This document shows positions 44,579 through 53,768 of a stretch of 64,000 nucleotides of DNA, in pieces. The notes under the pieces were generated by a model that did not search any database, was not told where the DNA came from, and saw only the letters and a program-made list of their open reading frames with translations. Position 1 is the first letter of the stretch. Each line of letters opens with the position of its first letter. Source of the DNA: JAIQFL01 sp035501495 (GTDB taxonomy: Bacteria; Acidobacteriota; Terriglobia; Bryobacterales; Bryobacteraceae); the NCBI GenBank assembly GCA_035501495.1, contig DATJWB010000024.1, forward strand, positions 1 to 64,000. Reading direction: 5' to 3'. The position numbers and the translations under genes were made by a program.

Positions 44579-46936
44579 ATGGCCTTCCTGAAACGATTCC
44601 TGAAGGCGCTCCCGCTGCTCGTGATCTCGCCCGCGCTGATGCTGATCAGCATCGTAGTCCTGGCGCTCACGGACCTCTGTAGCGCATGCTTCCGCTTGGG
44701 TCCCAAGAACCGGAGCGCCCCCCAACCGGCCAGATCGGACTCCGCCAGCGTGGTCATTCCCAACTGGAACGGCAAAGACCTGCTCGAAAAATACCTGCCC
44801 TCGGTAATCGAAGCCCTAGAAGGCCATCCCGGCAACGAAGTCATCGTCGTGGATAACGGCTCTACCGATGGCAGCGCCGACTTCGTCTCGAAGACTTTCC
44901 CATCCGTGCGGCTGCTCTCCCTGCCCACCAACCTGGGATTCGGCGGCGGATCGAATGCCGGCTTCCGCGCCGCGAAGAACGACATCGTCGTCCTGCTGAA
45001 CAGCGACATGCGCGTGGAGCCCGATTTCCTCGCGCCGCTGCTCGAAGGCTTCCGCGACCCCGAAGTCTTCGCGGTCTCCTGTCAGATCTTCTTCAGTGAT
45101 CCGAACAAGATTCGCGAAGAGACCGGACTCACGCAGGCCTGGTGGCAGGATGGCGGCCTGCGCGTGCGCCACCGCATCGACTCCACCATCCAGGAGCTCT
45201 ATCCCTGCTTCTACGGCGGGGGTGGATCCTGCGCCTTCGACCGCCGGAAGTTCCTCGAGTTCGGCGGCTTCGACCGCCTCCTGGAACCCTTTTACCTGGA
45301 AGATACCGACCTCGGCTTCATGGCCTGGAAACGCGGCTGGAAGGTGCTGTATCAGCCCCACAGCAAGGTCTATCACGAGCACCGCGGCACCATCGGCAAA
45401 CGATTTCGCGAAGACCAGATTCAGGCCGCCCTGAAAAAGAACTTCGTCTTGTGGTGCTGGAAGAACATCCACGAGTGGCCGCGGCTCGCCTCCCACTTCT
45501 TCTTCACCTACGCCGGCGCTATCCTCAGCGTGATCTTCGGCGATGTCCCCCTGCGTCCCAACGTGGCCGCGCTCTGGAGGGCGTTCCTTCGCCTCCCGCG
45601 CGCGGTCCGCTCGCGATGGCGCGCCCGCACTCTCGCGCGCGTGAGCGACACCGAAGCCTTCGCGCGGCCCTTGGGGGGCTACTATCGCGATCGCTTCGCT
45701 CCCATGGAGCTGGCCCCCGAACGACTGAGCGTGCTCTTCGTTTCCCCGTACCCGATTTGCCCTCCGGTGCACGGCGGCGGCGTCTTCATGTACCAGACGC
45801 TGCGCGAACTCGCCAGGCTGGCCGACGTGCACGTCATCGAACTCCTGGAATACCCGTGGCAGGAGAAGGACAACGAAGAGCTGCGCGAGTTCTGCGCCTC
45901 CGTGGAATGGATCGTCCGGCCCAGCGAGGACGATCGCGGCATGGGCTCGCTCCGGCCGCACGCCGTGCGCGAGTTCTTCAACGAAGACCTGGAGTGGCTC
46001 ATCCACCGCCAGCTCTATACCCGCCGCATCGACGTTCTGCAACTCGAATACACGCCAATGGCGCAATATCGCGGCGACTATCGCCGCATCGCCAGCGCGC
46101 TGTTCGAGCACGATGTCTACTTTCAGTCCGTCGGCCGCGGATTGGGCCACCACACCGGCCTCGTGCCCGAGTTGAAGGCGCGCATGGAGTACCTGCGCGC
46201 GCTGCGCTACGAACTGCGCACCCTGCCCGCCTGCGACCAGGTGCAGGTGTGCACCCCGGCAAATCGCGATTACCTGCTGTCGTTCTCGCCCAACCTGGCG
46301 CCCAGGCTCCAGGCCGGCCTGCGTGCCGGAATCATCAGTTCCCGATATGAGTTCCGCAACTCCGGCCGCGAACCGTTCACCATGCTGTTCGTCGGCAGTT
46401 TCCGGCACGACCCCAACCGCATTGCCATGGACTGGTTCGTTCGCGAAGTGCTGCCGTGCATCCTCGCGCAGCAGCCGAAGGCCAGGCTGGTGATCGCCGG
46501 CTCGGACCCTCCCCCCGCGCACGCGTATGCCGATTTTTCCGGCGCCCTGCAGATGTTGGGATATGTGGACGATGTCCGCGACCCCTTGGGCCGTTATGCC
46601 GTTTTCGTTTGCCCGATTCTCAGCGGATCGGGTGTGCGGGTCAAGCTTCTGGAAGCCTTCGCGGCGGGAATTCCGGTAGTCTCGACCGTGGTGGGAGCCG
46701 AAGGCCTTGCCCGCCAGGACGGCGAATTCTGCGCGCTGTCGGACGACCCCGCCGGGTTTGCGGACCGCGTCTTGAAACTCTTCGACGATCCGCCGGCTGC
46801 CGCCGGGATGGCCTGCCGCGCGCGTGCCGAAGTCGAAGCGAACTGGGACATGGCCGCCATCACCAGCAAGCTGGTGCGGGGCTATGACGAACTGGTGAGG
46901 AAAAAGCGGGAGCTGGCGTGTGGCGGAAGCGCTTAG
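44579..46936 (+). CDS. Bifunctional glycosyltransferase (GT2 plus GT4-like)
   Basis: 785 residues. A membrane helix lies at about 13-32. The GT2 domain (about 56-300) holds SVVIPNWNGKDLLEKYLPSV, VVDNGSTDGS near 90 and the LLNSDM metal site near 138. EPFYLEDTDLGFMAWKRGW is the acceptor-side ED motif. A second GT-B type domain spans about 385-775 with FVSPYPICPPVHGGG, TMLFVGSFRHDPNRIAMDWF, SGSGVRVKLLEAFAAGIPVV and STVVGAEGL. It should add two sugars in sequence. It is two bases after the coiled-coil methyltransferase and overlaps the convergent gene by four. Confidence 0.92.
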   Translation: MAFLKRFLKALPLLVISPALMLISIVVLALTDLCSACFRLGPKNRSAPQPARSDSASVVIPNWNGKDLLEKYLPSVIEALEGHPGNEVIVVDNGSTDGSADFVSKTFPSVRLLSLPTNLGFGGGSNAGFRAAKNDIVVLLNSDMRVEPDFLAPLLEGFRDPEVFAVSCQIFFSDPNKIREETGLTQAWWQDGGLRVRHRIDSTIQELYPCFYGGGGSCAFDRRKFLEFGGFDRLLEPFYLEDTDLGFMAWKRGWKVLYQPHSKVYHEHRGTIGKRFREDQIQAALKKNFVLWCWKNIHEWPRLASHFFFTYAGAILSVIFGDVPLRPNVAALWRAFLRLPRAVRSRWRARTLARVSDTEAFARPLGGYYRDRFAPMELAPERLSVLFVSPYPICPPVHGGGVFMYQTLRELARLADVHVIELLEYPWQEKDNEELREFCASVEWIVRPSEDDRGMGSLRPHAVREFFNEDLEWLIHRQLYTRRIDVLQLEYTPMAQYRGDYRRIASALFEHDVYFQSVGRGLGHHTGLVPELKARMEYLRALRYELRTLPACDQVQVCTPANRDYLLSFSPNLAPRLQAGLRAGIISSRYEFRNSGREPFTMLFVGSFRHDPNRIAMDWFVREVLPCILAQQPKARLVIAGSDPPPAHAYADFSGALQMLGYVDDVRDPLGRYAVFVCPILSGSGVRVKLLEAFAAGIPVVSTVVGAEGLARQDGEFCALSDDPAGFADRVLKLFDDPPAAAGMACRARAEVEANWDMAAITSKLVRGYDELVRKKRELACGGSA

Positions 46937-47487
46937 TTCCTGGTCTTTGGATTCAGGTCTTTCTTGATGCGGCTGACAATGTCGGAAGCGGCGCGGTCGA
47001 GATCGGTATCGCTGGTGCCTTTGGGCGGGTCGAATACCGACCATACCACCTGGTGCGATTTCGCATCCACCAGAAACACGGTGCCCTTGGCGCGCCCGAA
47101 TCCCCCGCTGAGTGCCGGGTTGGAGAGCTTGTTCACCGGGTCCGTCAGCATGCCTACCATGTTCGAATCGTCGTTCTTCCGGCCCTTCTTACTCTTCGCG
47201 TCGTCTTTGTCCTTTTCTTCCACCTTGGCGGGCTTTTCGGATGGCGGTGGCGGATACATGGCGTCCATCTGCGCCTGGAAGGCTTCGCCGATATGGTCGG
47301 TAAAGACCGCGTCCGCGAGTTTCGGGTCGGTCACCACCTGGAACGTGTGCTCATTGGTCAGCCGGTTCGCCAGGAACTGGTCGAGCCCGTGCGGCATGGG
47401 CAGGACGTACACCGTGCGCACGCCCGCCAGTTCCGCGCCGCACAACAGCATGCCGGAACAGCTCAGAAGAAAGAGCAGCCGTTTCAT
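46933..47487 (-). CDS. Secreted hypothetical protein
   Basis: 184 residues from MKRLLFLLSCSGMLLCGAE, a signal peptide; a start three codons upstream is possible. The mature protein contains VRTVYVLPMPHGLDQFLANR, FQVVTDPKLADAVFTDHIGE, a lysine/aspartate-rich low-complexity linker and FLVDAKSHQVVWSVFDPPKG. The pattern of a short alpha/beta domain that compares two hydrolysed states is common in uncharacterised acidobacterial lipoproteins, but I cannot name it. It lies against the direction of the surrounding sugar genes and overlaps the preceding one by four bases. Confidence 0.78.
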   Translation of the reverse strand: MKRLLFLLSCSGMLLCGAELAGVRTVYVLPMPHGLDQFLANRLTNEHTFQVVTDPKLADAVFTDHIGEAFQAQMDAMYPPPPSEKPAKVEEKDKDDAKSKKGRKNDDSNMVGMLTDPVNKLSNPALSGGFGRAKGTVFLVDAKSHQVVWSVFDPPKGTSDTDLDRAASDIVSRIKKDLNPKTRN

Positions 47488-47573
47488 TCTTATCATGATA
47501 TCAATGTGCCCGAAGATGGAACCGTACCTCTTAAAGACGCACGGCCGGCCTGAAAAGTCGGAGATGTGGCGCG

Positions 47574-47737
47574 GTGGCGCGGACACTCGTGTCTGCCGTC
47601 TCGGCACTCATGCCGAGACTTTTCGGTTGCGCGCCAATGACGCGCATACCGCAGATTTCTGCGCCGGCCCTGCATCGGCGGCGGCGAACAAGCGTCCCGA
47701 TGAGTCGGGACGCGGCAGGCAGGAGCGCCTGCGCCAC
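47574..47737. repeat. Inverted pair of the hairpin repeat family (BIME-like)
   Basis: A forward copy at 47574-47619 (stem GTCTCGGCA with loop CTCA) faces an inverted copy at 47692-47737 (stem GCGTCCCGA). The two differ in sequence but keep full pairing. The right end of the pair is seven bases before the ATG of the next gene and the left end 87 bases before the start of the gene on the other strand. So it lies between divergent genes. Confidence 0.85.
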
Positions 47738-47744
47738 ACCCCCG

Positions 47745-48419
47745 ATGTATAAGGGTCAGTCCATCACCGTCATCATCCCGTGCCTCAACGAGGAGCAGGG
47801 CATCGAAAAGGTCCTCAACGCCATGCCCGACTTCGTGGACGAGGTCATCGTGGTGGACAACAACTCCACCGACCGCACCGCCGATGTGGCGGCCTCCCTG
47901 GGCGCCAAAGTCATTCGCGAGGAAGTGCGCGGCTACGGCCGAGCGTACAAACGCGGCTTTGCCGCCGCCACCAGCGATGTGATCGTCACTCTCGATGGCG
48001 ATCACAGCTATCCCGTGGACGCCCTCTCCTACCTCATCGAAGCCTTCCGCCACCTCGAGATCGATTTTCTCAACGCCTCCCGCTTCCCGGTCCGCGACCC
48101 CCGCGCCATGAGCCTCAAAAACAAGTTCGGCAATCTGATCCTTTCCATGGCCATGTCCATTCTCTTCTTTCGCTGGGTGCGCGACTCGCAGTCCGGAATG
48201 TGGGTCCTCCGCCGCGCGATTCTCAAGGAGATGAAACTCATAGCCGACGGCATGGCCTTCTCCGAAGAGATCAAGATTGAAGCCATCCGCAGTTCCCGGA
48301 TCCGGTTCGGCGAAATCTCCATTCAATACTCGTCGCGTTCCGGAGAAACCAAACTCAACCCCTGGCGTGATGGGTTTCAGAACCTCGCCTTCCTGCTGAA
48401 GAAGCGCTTTTTCCGATGA
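47745..48419 (+). CDS. Family 2 glycosyltransferase (dolichol-phosphate-mannose-synthase-like)
   Basis: 224 residues starting MYKGQSITVIIPCLNEEQGI. The frame is open 57 codons further upstream, but those codons are the hairpin repeat and were rejected. No ribosome site is visible because the repeat ends seven bases away. GT-A motifs: VVDNNSTDRTADVA, VTLDGDHSYP with the DxD-like DGD, and DSQSGMWVLRR. The last is typical of polyprenyl-phosphate glycosyltransferases of the DPM1 type. No C-terminal membrane helices are seen. It probably transfers a sugar to a lipid phosphate. It overlaps the next gene by four bases (ATGA). Confidence 0.88.
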   Translation: MYKGQSITVIIPCLNEEQGIEKVLNAMPDFVDEVIVVDNNSTDRTADVAASLGAKVIREEVRGYGRAYKRGFAAATSDVIVTLDGDHSYPVDALSYLIEAFRHLEIDFLNASRFPVRDPRAMSLKNKFGNLILSMAMSILFFRWVRDSQSGMWVLRRAILKEMKLIADGMAFSEEIKIEAIRSSRIRFGEISIQYSSRSGETKLNPWRDGFQNLAFLLKKRFFR

Positions 48420-49408
48420 GCATCACCGCGATCGTGCCGGTATGGAACGGCAGGGACCTTCTGGAACGCCTGCTGCTCTCTCTCGAAGCGCAGACCGAGC
48501 GCGCCAGCGAACTTCTGGTGGTAGACAACGGATCCGAAGATGGGGCGCCCGATCTCGCCCGGCAACATGGCGCCCGCGTCATCCCCATGGGCCGCAACGC
48601 CGGTTTCGCCGCAGCGGTGAATCGTGGAATTCGCGAAAGCCGCACCGGCTGGATCGCCGTCCTCAACAGCGATGTCGAACTGGCGCCCGACTACTTTGCC
48701 GCCCTTTCGGCAGCGGGCGGATGGTTTGCCTCGGGGAAGATCTTGAGCTACGCGGGCGAATCCGGCAGCCGCATGATCGACGGCACGTTCGACGTGGTCT
48801 GCCGCGGCGGAACGGCGTGGCGCGCCGGCAGCGCCCGTCCCGATGGTCCCGATTTCGACGCGCCCCGCACCATAACCTCGCCGCCTTGGACCGCCGTTCT
48901 TTTCCGCGCCGAACTGTTCCGCATCGTGGGTCTTCTCGAAGAATCGTTCGAATCTTATCTCGAGGATGTGGACTTCGGCCTCCGTTGCGCCGCGCACCAA
49001 CTCGACGGCCGCTATGTCCCCTCGGCCGTAGCCTGGCATCGTGGCAGCGCCACCCTTGGCCGCTGGCATCCCGAGACGGTTCGCCGAATCTCCCGCAACC
49101 AGGTGCTGCTCCTGGCCCGCCACTATTCCGGCGGTCTCCTCTGGCGATGCTGCTGGCCAATCGCCGTGGCGCATCTGCTGTGGGGAGGCCTGGCATTCCG
49201 CCATGGCGCCGGGTGGGCGTGGCTGCGTGGAAAGTGGCAGGGCATTCAGAGTTTTCCTGGTGCGCGGAAACTCGCTGGGCCTTTCGACTCAGGACTACTA
49301 CCTAGACTTCGCTCCAACGAAAAGACCATTCGCACTCTGCAGCAGTCGACCGGTTTCGACCGCTACTGGAGCCTCTATTTCCACCTCACCGGCGGCGGAG
49401 CGAAGTAA
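48416..49408 (+). CDS. Family 2 glycosyltransferase (rhamnosyltransferase-like)
   Basis: 330 residues. The start overlaps the previous stop (ATGA). Motifs: ITAIVPVWNGRDLLERLLLS, LVVDNGSEDGAPDL, RNAGFAAAVNRGIRES, the metal site VLNSDVEL and SYLEDVDFGLRCAAHQLDGR. This is the layout of rhamnosyl- and related transferases that elongate O-chains. The C-terminal 90 residues contain a hydrophobic helix (WRCCWPIAVAHLLWGGLAF) for membrane contact. It is second in a run of four GT2 genes. Confidence 0.88.
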   Translation: MSITAIVPVWNGRDLLERLLLSLEAQTERASELLVVDNGSEDGAPDLARQHGARVIPMGRNAGFAAAVNRGIRESRTGWIAVLNSDVELAPDYFAALSAAGGWFASGKILSYAGESGSRMIDGTFDVVCRGGTAWRAGSARPDGPDFDAPRTITSPPWTAVLFRAELFRIVGLLEESFESYLEDVDFGLRCAAHQLDGRYVPSAVAWHRGSATLGRWHPETVRRISRNQVLLLARHYSGGLLWRCCWPIAVAHLLWGGLAFRHGAGWAWLRGKWQGIQSFPGARKLAGPFDSGLLPRLRSNEKTIRTLQQSTGFDRYWSLYFHLTGGGAK

Positions 49409-49410
49409 GC

Positions 49411-50349
49411 ATGTCCGCGATCGGCATCGTGATCGTCACCTACAATTCGGAAACCGAAATCGGGGCTTGCCTGGATGCCGCCATTGCAACCGGCGCCGAA
49501 GTCGTGGTCGTGGACAACGCATCCACAGATGGCACCAAGACAGAGATCGCGCGCCGCGGTGTACGTTTGATCGCAAATCCGTCGAATCGCGGCTTCGCGG
49601 CTGCCGTCAATCAGGGTTTCCTGGCCTTGAACTCAACTTACATCCTGTTGCTGAATCCCGATGCGGTGATTCAATCCGGACTCGAGTCTCTGCGTCGCGC
49701 TTGCGATTTACCTCGCGCCGGTGCGGCTGGCGGCCGGCTGCTGGGGCTTGATGGCGACCCCCAAACAGGATTCATGGTGCGGCGCCTCCCGACTCCGCCC
49801 GCATTGATTTTAGAAGCTTTACTGCTGAATCGCCTGTGGCCGCGCAATCCCGTGAACCGGCGTTACCGGGCCTTGGATCTCGACTGCTCTGCGCCTTGCG
49901 CGGTCCAGCAGCCAGCCGGCGCTTTCTTCATGGTGCGCCGCGACGTCTGGCAGGAACTCGGCGGCTTCGACGAAGGTTTCTTTCCCCTCTGGTTCGAAGA
50001 TGTAGACTTCTGCCGCAGGATGCTCGACCGGGGATATGTTGCGCATTATGTCCCGCAGGCCGTTTCAAAACATACGGGTGGGCACTCGATCGCGAGAATT
50101 GCAGTAGAGATGCGGCAGTTTTATTGGTATCGTAGTCTTCTGAGATATTCAGCCAGACATTTCAACCCGTTTTCCTTTCGGGTTGTGTGTCTGGCGGTTT
50201 TAACAGGCGCCCTTCTGCGGATGCTCGCAGAAACCATTTGGACTGGGAGCCTGAAGCCCCTGGTAGTTTACGGGAAAGTCGTACGGCTCGCCGGCCGTTG
50301 CTCGGTCTTCGGCTGGAGAGACGGAGTTGTGTCGGGCCCCCATATTTAG
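49411..50349 (+). CDS. Family 2 glycosyltransferase
   Basis: 312 residues starting two bases after the previous stop. Motifs: IGIVIVTYNSETEIGACLDA, VVVDNASTDGTKTEI, NRGFAAAVNQGFLALN, LLNPDAVIQ and FPLWFEDVDFCRRMLDRGY. The variant metal motif NPD is typical of GT2 rhamnosyltransferases. The C-terminal segment SFRVVCLAVLTGALLRMLAE is hydrophobic. It should add one sugar of the surface glycan. It is followed by a further GT2 gene 44 bp later. Confidence 0.88.
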   Translation: MSAIGIVIVTYNSETEIGACLDAAIATGAEVVVVDNASTDGTKTEIARRGVRLIANPSNRGFAAAVNQGFLALNSTYILLLNPDAVIQSGLESLRRACDLPRAGAAGGRLLGLDGDPQTGFMVRRLPTPPALILEALLLNRLWPRNPVNRRYRALDLDCSAPCAVQQPAGAFFMVRRDVWQELGGFDEGFFPLWFEDVDFCRRMLDRGYVAHYVPQAVSKHTGGHSIARIAVEMRQFYWYRSLLRYSARHFNPFSFRVVCLAVLTGALLRMLAETIWTGSLKPLVVYGKVVRLAGRCSVFGWRDGVVSGPHI

Positions 50350-50393
50350 GCTAATTCGGATGCTTAGAAAGTTCGGCTCTCAGGTTCTTGTTC

Positions 50394-51443
50394 ATGGCGC
50401 ACAGCGACTTTGTCTCCGTCACAATCGTTACCTACAATAGCGGCCGGTTTATCAAGCGCTGTCTGGAATCGGTGCTGGCTCAGAGGTACCGCCACAAAGA
50501 AGTGATCGTGGTGGACAATGCCTCCACCGATGGCACGATCGACATCCTCGAACAGTTCGAGGATCGCTGCCAGGTCTATTACAACGAGGAGAACATCGGG
50601 TTTGCGGCCGCCCAGAATCAGGCGATCAAACTCTCCAACGGAGATTGGGTCCTCACTCTGAATCCCGACGTCCTGCTTCTGCCCAATTTCATTCAGGCGC
50701 TCGTCGATGCCGGCCAGTTCGATTCCCGCATCGGAACCGTTTGCGGGAAACTGCTGACCATGACCGCGCACTTCGAGATTCCTGAGAAACCCGTCGTGGA
50801 TTCGACCGGCATCTACTTCAACCCCATGCTGCGTCACCTCGACCGCGGCAGCCAGGAAGTCGATAACGGGCACTACCTGCAGTACGAATACGTCTTCGGC
50901 GCCACCGCGGCGGCCGCCCTGTATCGCCGCGCGATGATTGACGACATCTCGCTCGACGGCGAATTCTTCGATTCCGATTTCTTCGTCTACCGCGAGGACG
51001 CCGACGTTGCCTGGCGCGCCCAGTTGATGGGCTGGAAGTGCCTCTACGCGCCGTACGCGCGCGGGTATCACGTCCGCAAGGTGCTTCCCGGCAACCGTAG
51101 GGCACTCCCGCCGGAAATCAACATGCACTCCGTGAAGAACCGCTTCCTGATGCGCATCAAGAATATTTCCCCCAACCTCTATCGGCGAAACTGGTTCTCC
51201 ATCACTACCCGCGACACGACCGTGGTCCTGTGCTGCCTTCTCTGGGAGCATAGCTCGCTGCGGGCATTCTGGTTCCTGGCGAAAAACCTGAAGCGGGTGC
51301 TTGCGAAACGCCGCCTGATTCAAGCCAGCCAGCGGGTAGACCATGAGTACATGGCCAGTTGGTTTCAATACACTCCCGTGAGCAAGCAAGCTCCCAAGAA
51401 AATGGCCCGCACGCTCTCGCGCTCCGAGACGGCAAAGACCTAG
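50394..51443 (+). CDS. Family 2 glycosyltransferase
   Basis: 349 residues from the ATG after TTGTTC; a TTG two codons earlier is possible. Motifs: VSVTIVTYNSGRFIKRCLES, VVDNASTDGTIDILEQF, NIGFAAAQNQAIKLSNG, LTLNPDVLLL and SDFFVYREDADVAWRAQLMG. The HSVKNRFLMRIKNISPNLYR segment is common in rhamnosyltransferase-like GT2 enzymes. It ends the rightward run of sugar genes that began with the Wzt-like ATPase. Confidence 0.88.
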   Translation: MAHSDFVSVTIVTYNSGRFIKRCLESVLAQRYRHKEVIVVDNASTDGTIDILEQFEDRCQVYYNEENIGFAAAQNQAIKLSNGDWVLTLNPDVLLLPNFIQALVDAGQFDSRIGTVCGKLLTMTAHFEIPEKPVVDSTGIYFNPMLRHLDRGSQEVDNGHYLQYEYVFGATAAAALYRRAMIDDISLDGEFFDSDFFVYREDADVAWRAQLMGWKCLYAPYARGYHVRKVLPGNRRALPPEINMHSVKNRFLMRIKNISPNLYRRNWFSITTRDTTVVLCCLLWEHSSLRAFWFLAKNLKRVLAKRRLIQASQRVDHEYMASWFQYTPVSKQAPKKMARTLSRSETAKT

Positions 51444-51547
51444 GAACGATTGGGAAGCCGGCGAGTGGCTGCCTTGATCGGTTCCTGTTGTCCGGCCCTC
51501 GGAGTTTTGAGTCACAGGTGGGCGGTCTTGACAGTCATTTGTTCAGG

Positions 51548-52140
51548 TTAATTGCTGGTCATGTTGTTCCAGGCGTTCTCCGCTCGCTCGCAGAGCCTCG
51601 ATGTCGCTTCCGCTTGTACCCATATCGAGACCGCCCGGGCGAGGTTCCGCTCCCAGCCGAAGTGCCGGTGAAGCCAGACCATCCGCGGCCTGTCTTCATC
51701 ATTAATACCGATTTCCGCGAAGCCCCGAATCAGAGCGGCGGCATCGTAATGCGGCAGGTCCATTTGCCGCCGCACGGCCCGGCAGGCCAGCGGAATGGAT
51801 CGCAGCGGTGAACAGTTCACAGTTCGGCTTCGGAACGGGTTCGTGCATATTGAGCAAGATGCACAATGGCGTCCTTTTGACCTTTAGACCAGGGCGCCTC
51901 GCCCTGTGTGTACCCCCGTGCCGCGGAGAGCATTTCCGTCGAGAGAATCGCCACCAGCACCAAGCTCGCGATGAGCAGGGCCAATGCACCGCAGGTCAGA
52001 AGCACGTCCGCCTCACGATGGGCCGGATTCGTGGTCAGGCCGCGAATCCGGTTCTTCTGAAGGTGAGAATTCATTCCAAGCTGTCGATGCCCGTAAACCG
52101 ATCCGGTCGCCGTTGCACCTCGGCTCCGGGTACGAGACAT
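51548..52140 (-). pseudogene. Frameshifted remnant of an acidobacterial sensor N-terminal module
   Basis: The upstream frame (52140 or 52074 to 51817) has one membrane helix, LLTCGALALLIASLVLVAIL, then SAARGYTQGEAPWSKGQKDA and HLAQYARTRSEAEL. This resembles the first extracytoplasmic segment of sensor kinases and GGDEF proteins. The downstream frame (51820-51548) continues the same module: IPLACRAVRRQMDLPHYDAA, then EDRPRMVWLHRHFGWERNLA and a stop. Two shifts are needed near 51815-51790, and no kinase or GGDEF part follows. It is a truncated, broken gene. Confidence 0.6.
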
Positions 52141-52205
52141 AAGCCCTCTTAAACCCTATCGGCTGAAACGCCCGGAACTTCACACCGGCGCCGGACGAGC
52201 GCCAG

Positions 52206-52433
52206 TCAGATTTCCTCAACTCTCAGGGGCACCACCGTTTCCGGACTGTGCACCCTGCCGGCCCAACTGCCCCAGACCACTCTCGCTTGGAACGTTCGGC
52301 CACGACATGTCACTGAAATCTCGTCACCAACCACAGGCGCGTCACCCCGAGAAAAGTTCTCATCCGGCTTCAACTCCCGCTCGGTAACCACCTCCCCAGT
52401 CTTCAGGCAAATGCGCTTTACCCAATAAGCCAT
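52206..52433 (-). CDS. Small hypothetical protein
   Basis: 75 residues, MAYWVKRICLKTGEVVTERE onward. An AAAGGAGGA site sits just upstream of the ATG and is among the best in the window, so I consider the gene real. The middle reads VVGDEISVTCRGRTFQARVV, which looks like a small SH3-like barrel. No signal or membrane segment is present. No family recognised. It lies alone upstream of the sensor remnant. Confidence 0.65.
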   Translation of the reverse strand: MAYWVKRICLKTGEVVTERELKPDENFSRGDAPVVGDEISVTCRGRTFQARVVWGSWAGRVHSPETVVPLRVEEI

Positions 52434-52658
52434 GCCAGATCCTCCTTTGGGAGACTATCAGTTCCGCACTGCCAGGCGGCAGCCTGAATTCGCCATTTTT
52501 TTGAGTGCTCACCTCACCCAGGTTTTGTTGGATGGTCCAGATGCATGAAACGGGTGCGGTTGCTCAAACGCTTACCGTCGAAATCCCTTCCGAGTTCCTT
52601 CCGATAGCAGTGCATGAAGCATCTGAATTAGAATGTCCCTTTCCTGCTCCTCCCACGC

Positions 52659-53768
52659 ATGCGCATCGCCCTCCTAGGAACGCGAGGCATTCCCGCCAGT
52701 TACGGGGGATTTGAAACCTTCGCCGAAGAGATTTCCACCCGCCTCGCCGCCCGCGGCCACACCGTGACCGTCTATTGCCGCGAACGCCACCCCGAAACTG
52801 CCTGGCGCGGCGTCCGCCTCCAATACCTGCCCACCATCCGCCACAAATACTTCGACACCCTCGCTCACACCTTGGTCTCCACCCTCCACCTTCTCTTTCA
52901 CCGCGTGGACGCCGCGCTCTACTGCAACGGCGCCAACGCCATCTTTACCCTCTGGCCCCGCCTGTTCGGCATGCCCGTCGCATTGAACGTCGACGGCATC
53001 GAGCGCAAACGCAAGAAGTGGAACCGCCTCGCCAAAGCCTGGTACCTCGTCTCCGAGTGGCTGGCCACCTTCTGCCCGACCGCGGTCATTACCGACGCCC
53101 GCACCATCGAGAACTACTACCGCGATCGCTACGGCAAGACCAGCACCTTCATCCCTTACGGCGCGGAGGTCGGCAAGGTAGCCACCACGGATGTCCTCCG
53201 GCAACTCGGGCTGGAGCCCGGCCGTTACCTCCTTTATGTCAGCCGCCTGGAACCCGAGAATCACCCGCTCGAAGTCCGCCAGGCATTCGAGCGAGTCCGC
53301 ACGCCCATGAAACTCGCCCTCATCGGCGACGCCCCTTATGCCCAGGATTACATCCGGCAGGTGCGCGACACCTCCGATCCACGCATCGTGATGCCCGGCG
53401 CGATCTACGGCCAGGGCTATCGCGAGTTGGGGTCGCACGCCTTCGCCTATATCCACGCCACCGAAGTCGGCGGCACGCATCCGGCGCTCATCGAGGCGAT
53501 GGGCCGCGGCGCCGTCGTGCTATACCGGAACACACCCGAAAACGCGGAGGTCGCCGGCGATGCGGGGATTCCGTTCGAACCGGCCGACTTGGCCGCCAAA
53601 ATCGAAATGCTGCTGATCATGACCGAAGATCAGTTGGCGGAGCGCCGCCGCCGGTCGCTCGATCGCGTGCGCGAACGCTACTCCTGGGACGCCGTCACCG
53701 TCGCCTACGAAAAGCTCCTGCGTTCGATCGCCCACGGGCCTCCCGCAGATGCCGGTCACAGCCGCTGA
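52659..53768 (+). CDS. DUF1972 / family 4 glycosyltransferase (rhamnosyltransferase-like)
   Basis: 369 residues. The start MRIALLGTRGIPASYGGFET is the signature of DUF1972-type glycosyltransferases. The GT-B C-terminal domain has YLLYVSRLEPENHPLEVRQA, LALIGDAPY, AYIHATEVGGTHPALIEAM (the Glu-x7-Glu-like donor site) and a final SWDAVTVAYEKLL. Relatives transfer rhamnose or glucose in O-antigen and exopolysaccharide synthesis. It is a single gene on the plus strand among leftward and rightward sugar genes. Confidence 0.9.
   Translation: MRIALLGTRGIPASYGGFETFAEEISTRLAARGHTVTVYCRERHPETAWRGVRLQYLPTIRHKYFDTLAHTLVSTLHLLFHRVDAALYCNGANAIFTLWPRLFGMPVALNVDGIERKRKKWNRLAKAWYLVSEWLATFCPTAVITDARTIENYYRDRYGKTSTFIPYGAEVGKVATTDVLRQLGLEPGRYLLYVSRLEPENHPLEVRQAFERVRTPMKLALIGDAPYAQDYIRQVRDTSDPRIVMPGAIYGQGYRELGSHAFAYIHATEVGGTHPALIEAMGRGAVVLYRNTPENAEVAGDAGIPFEPADLAAKIEMLLIMTEDQLAERRRRSLDRVRERYSWDAVTVAYEKLLRSIAHGPPADAGHSR

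Noticed and set aside
44816..47044. 742-codon minus-strand frame opposite the bifunctional glycosyltransferase
   Set aside because: Antisense shadow; the plus-strand gene has two clear glycosyltransferase domains.
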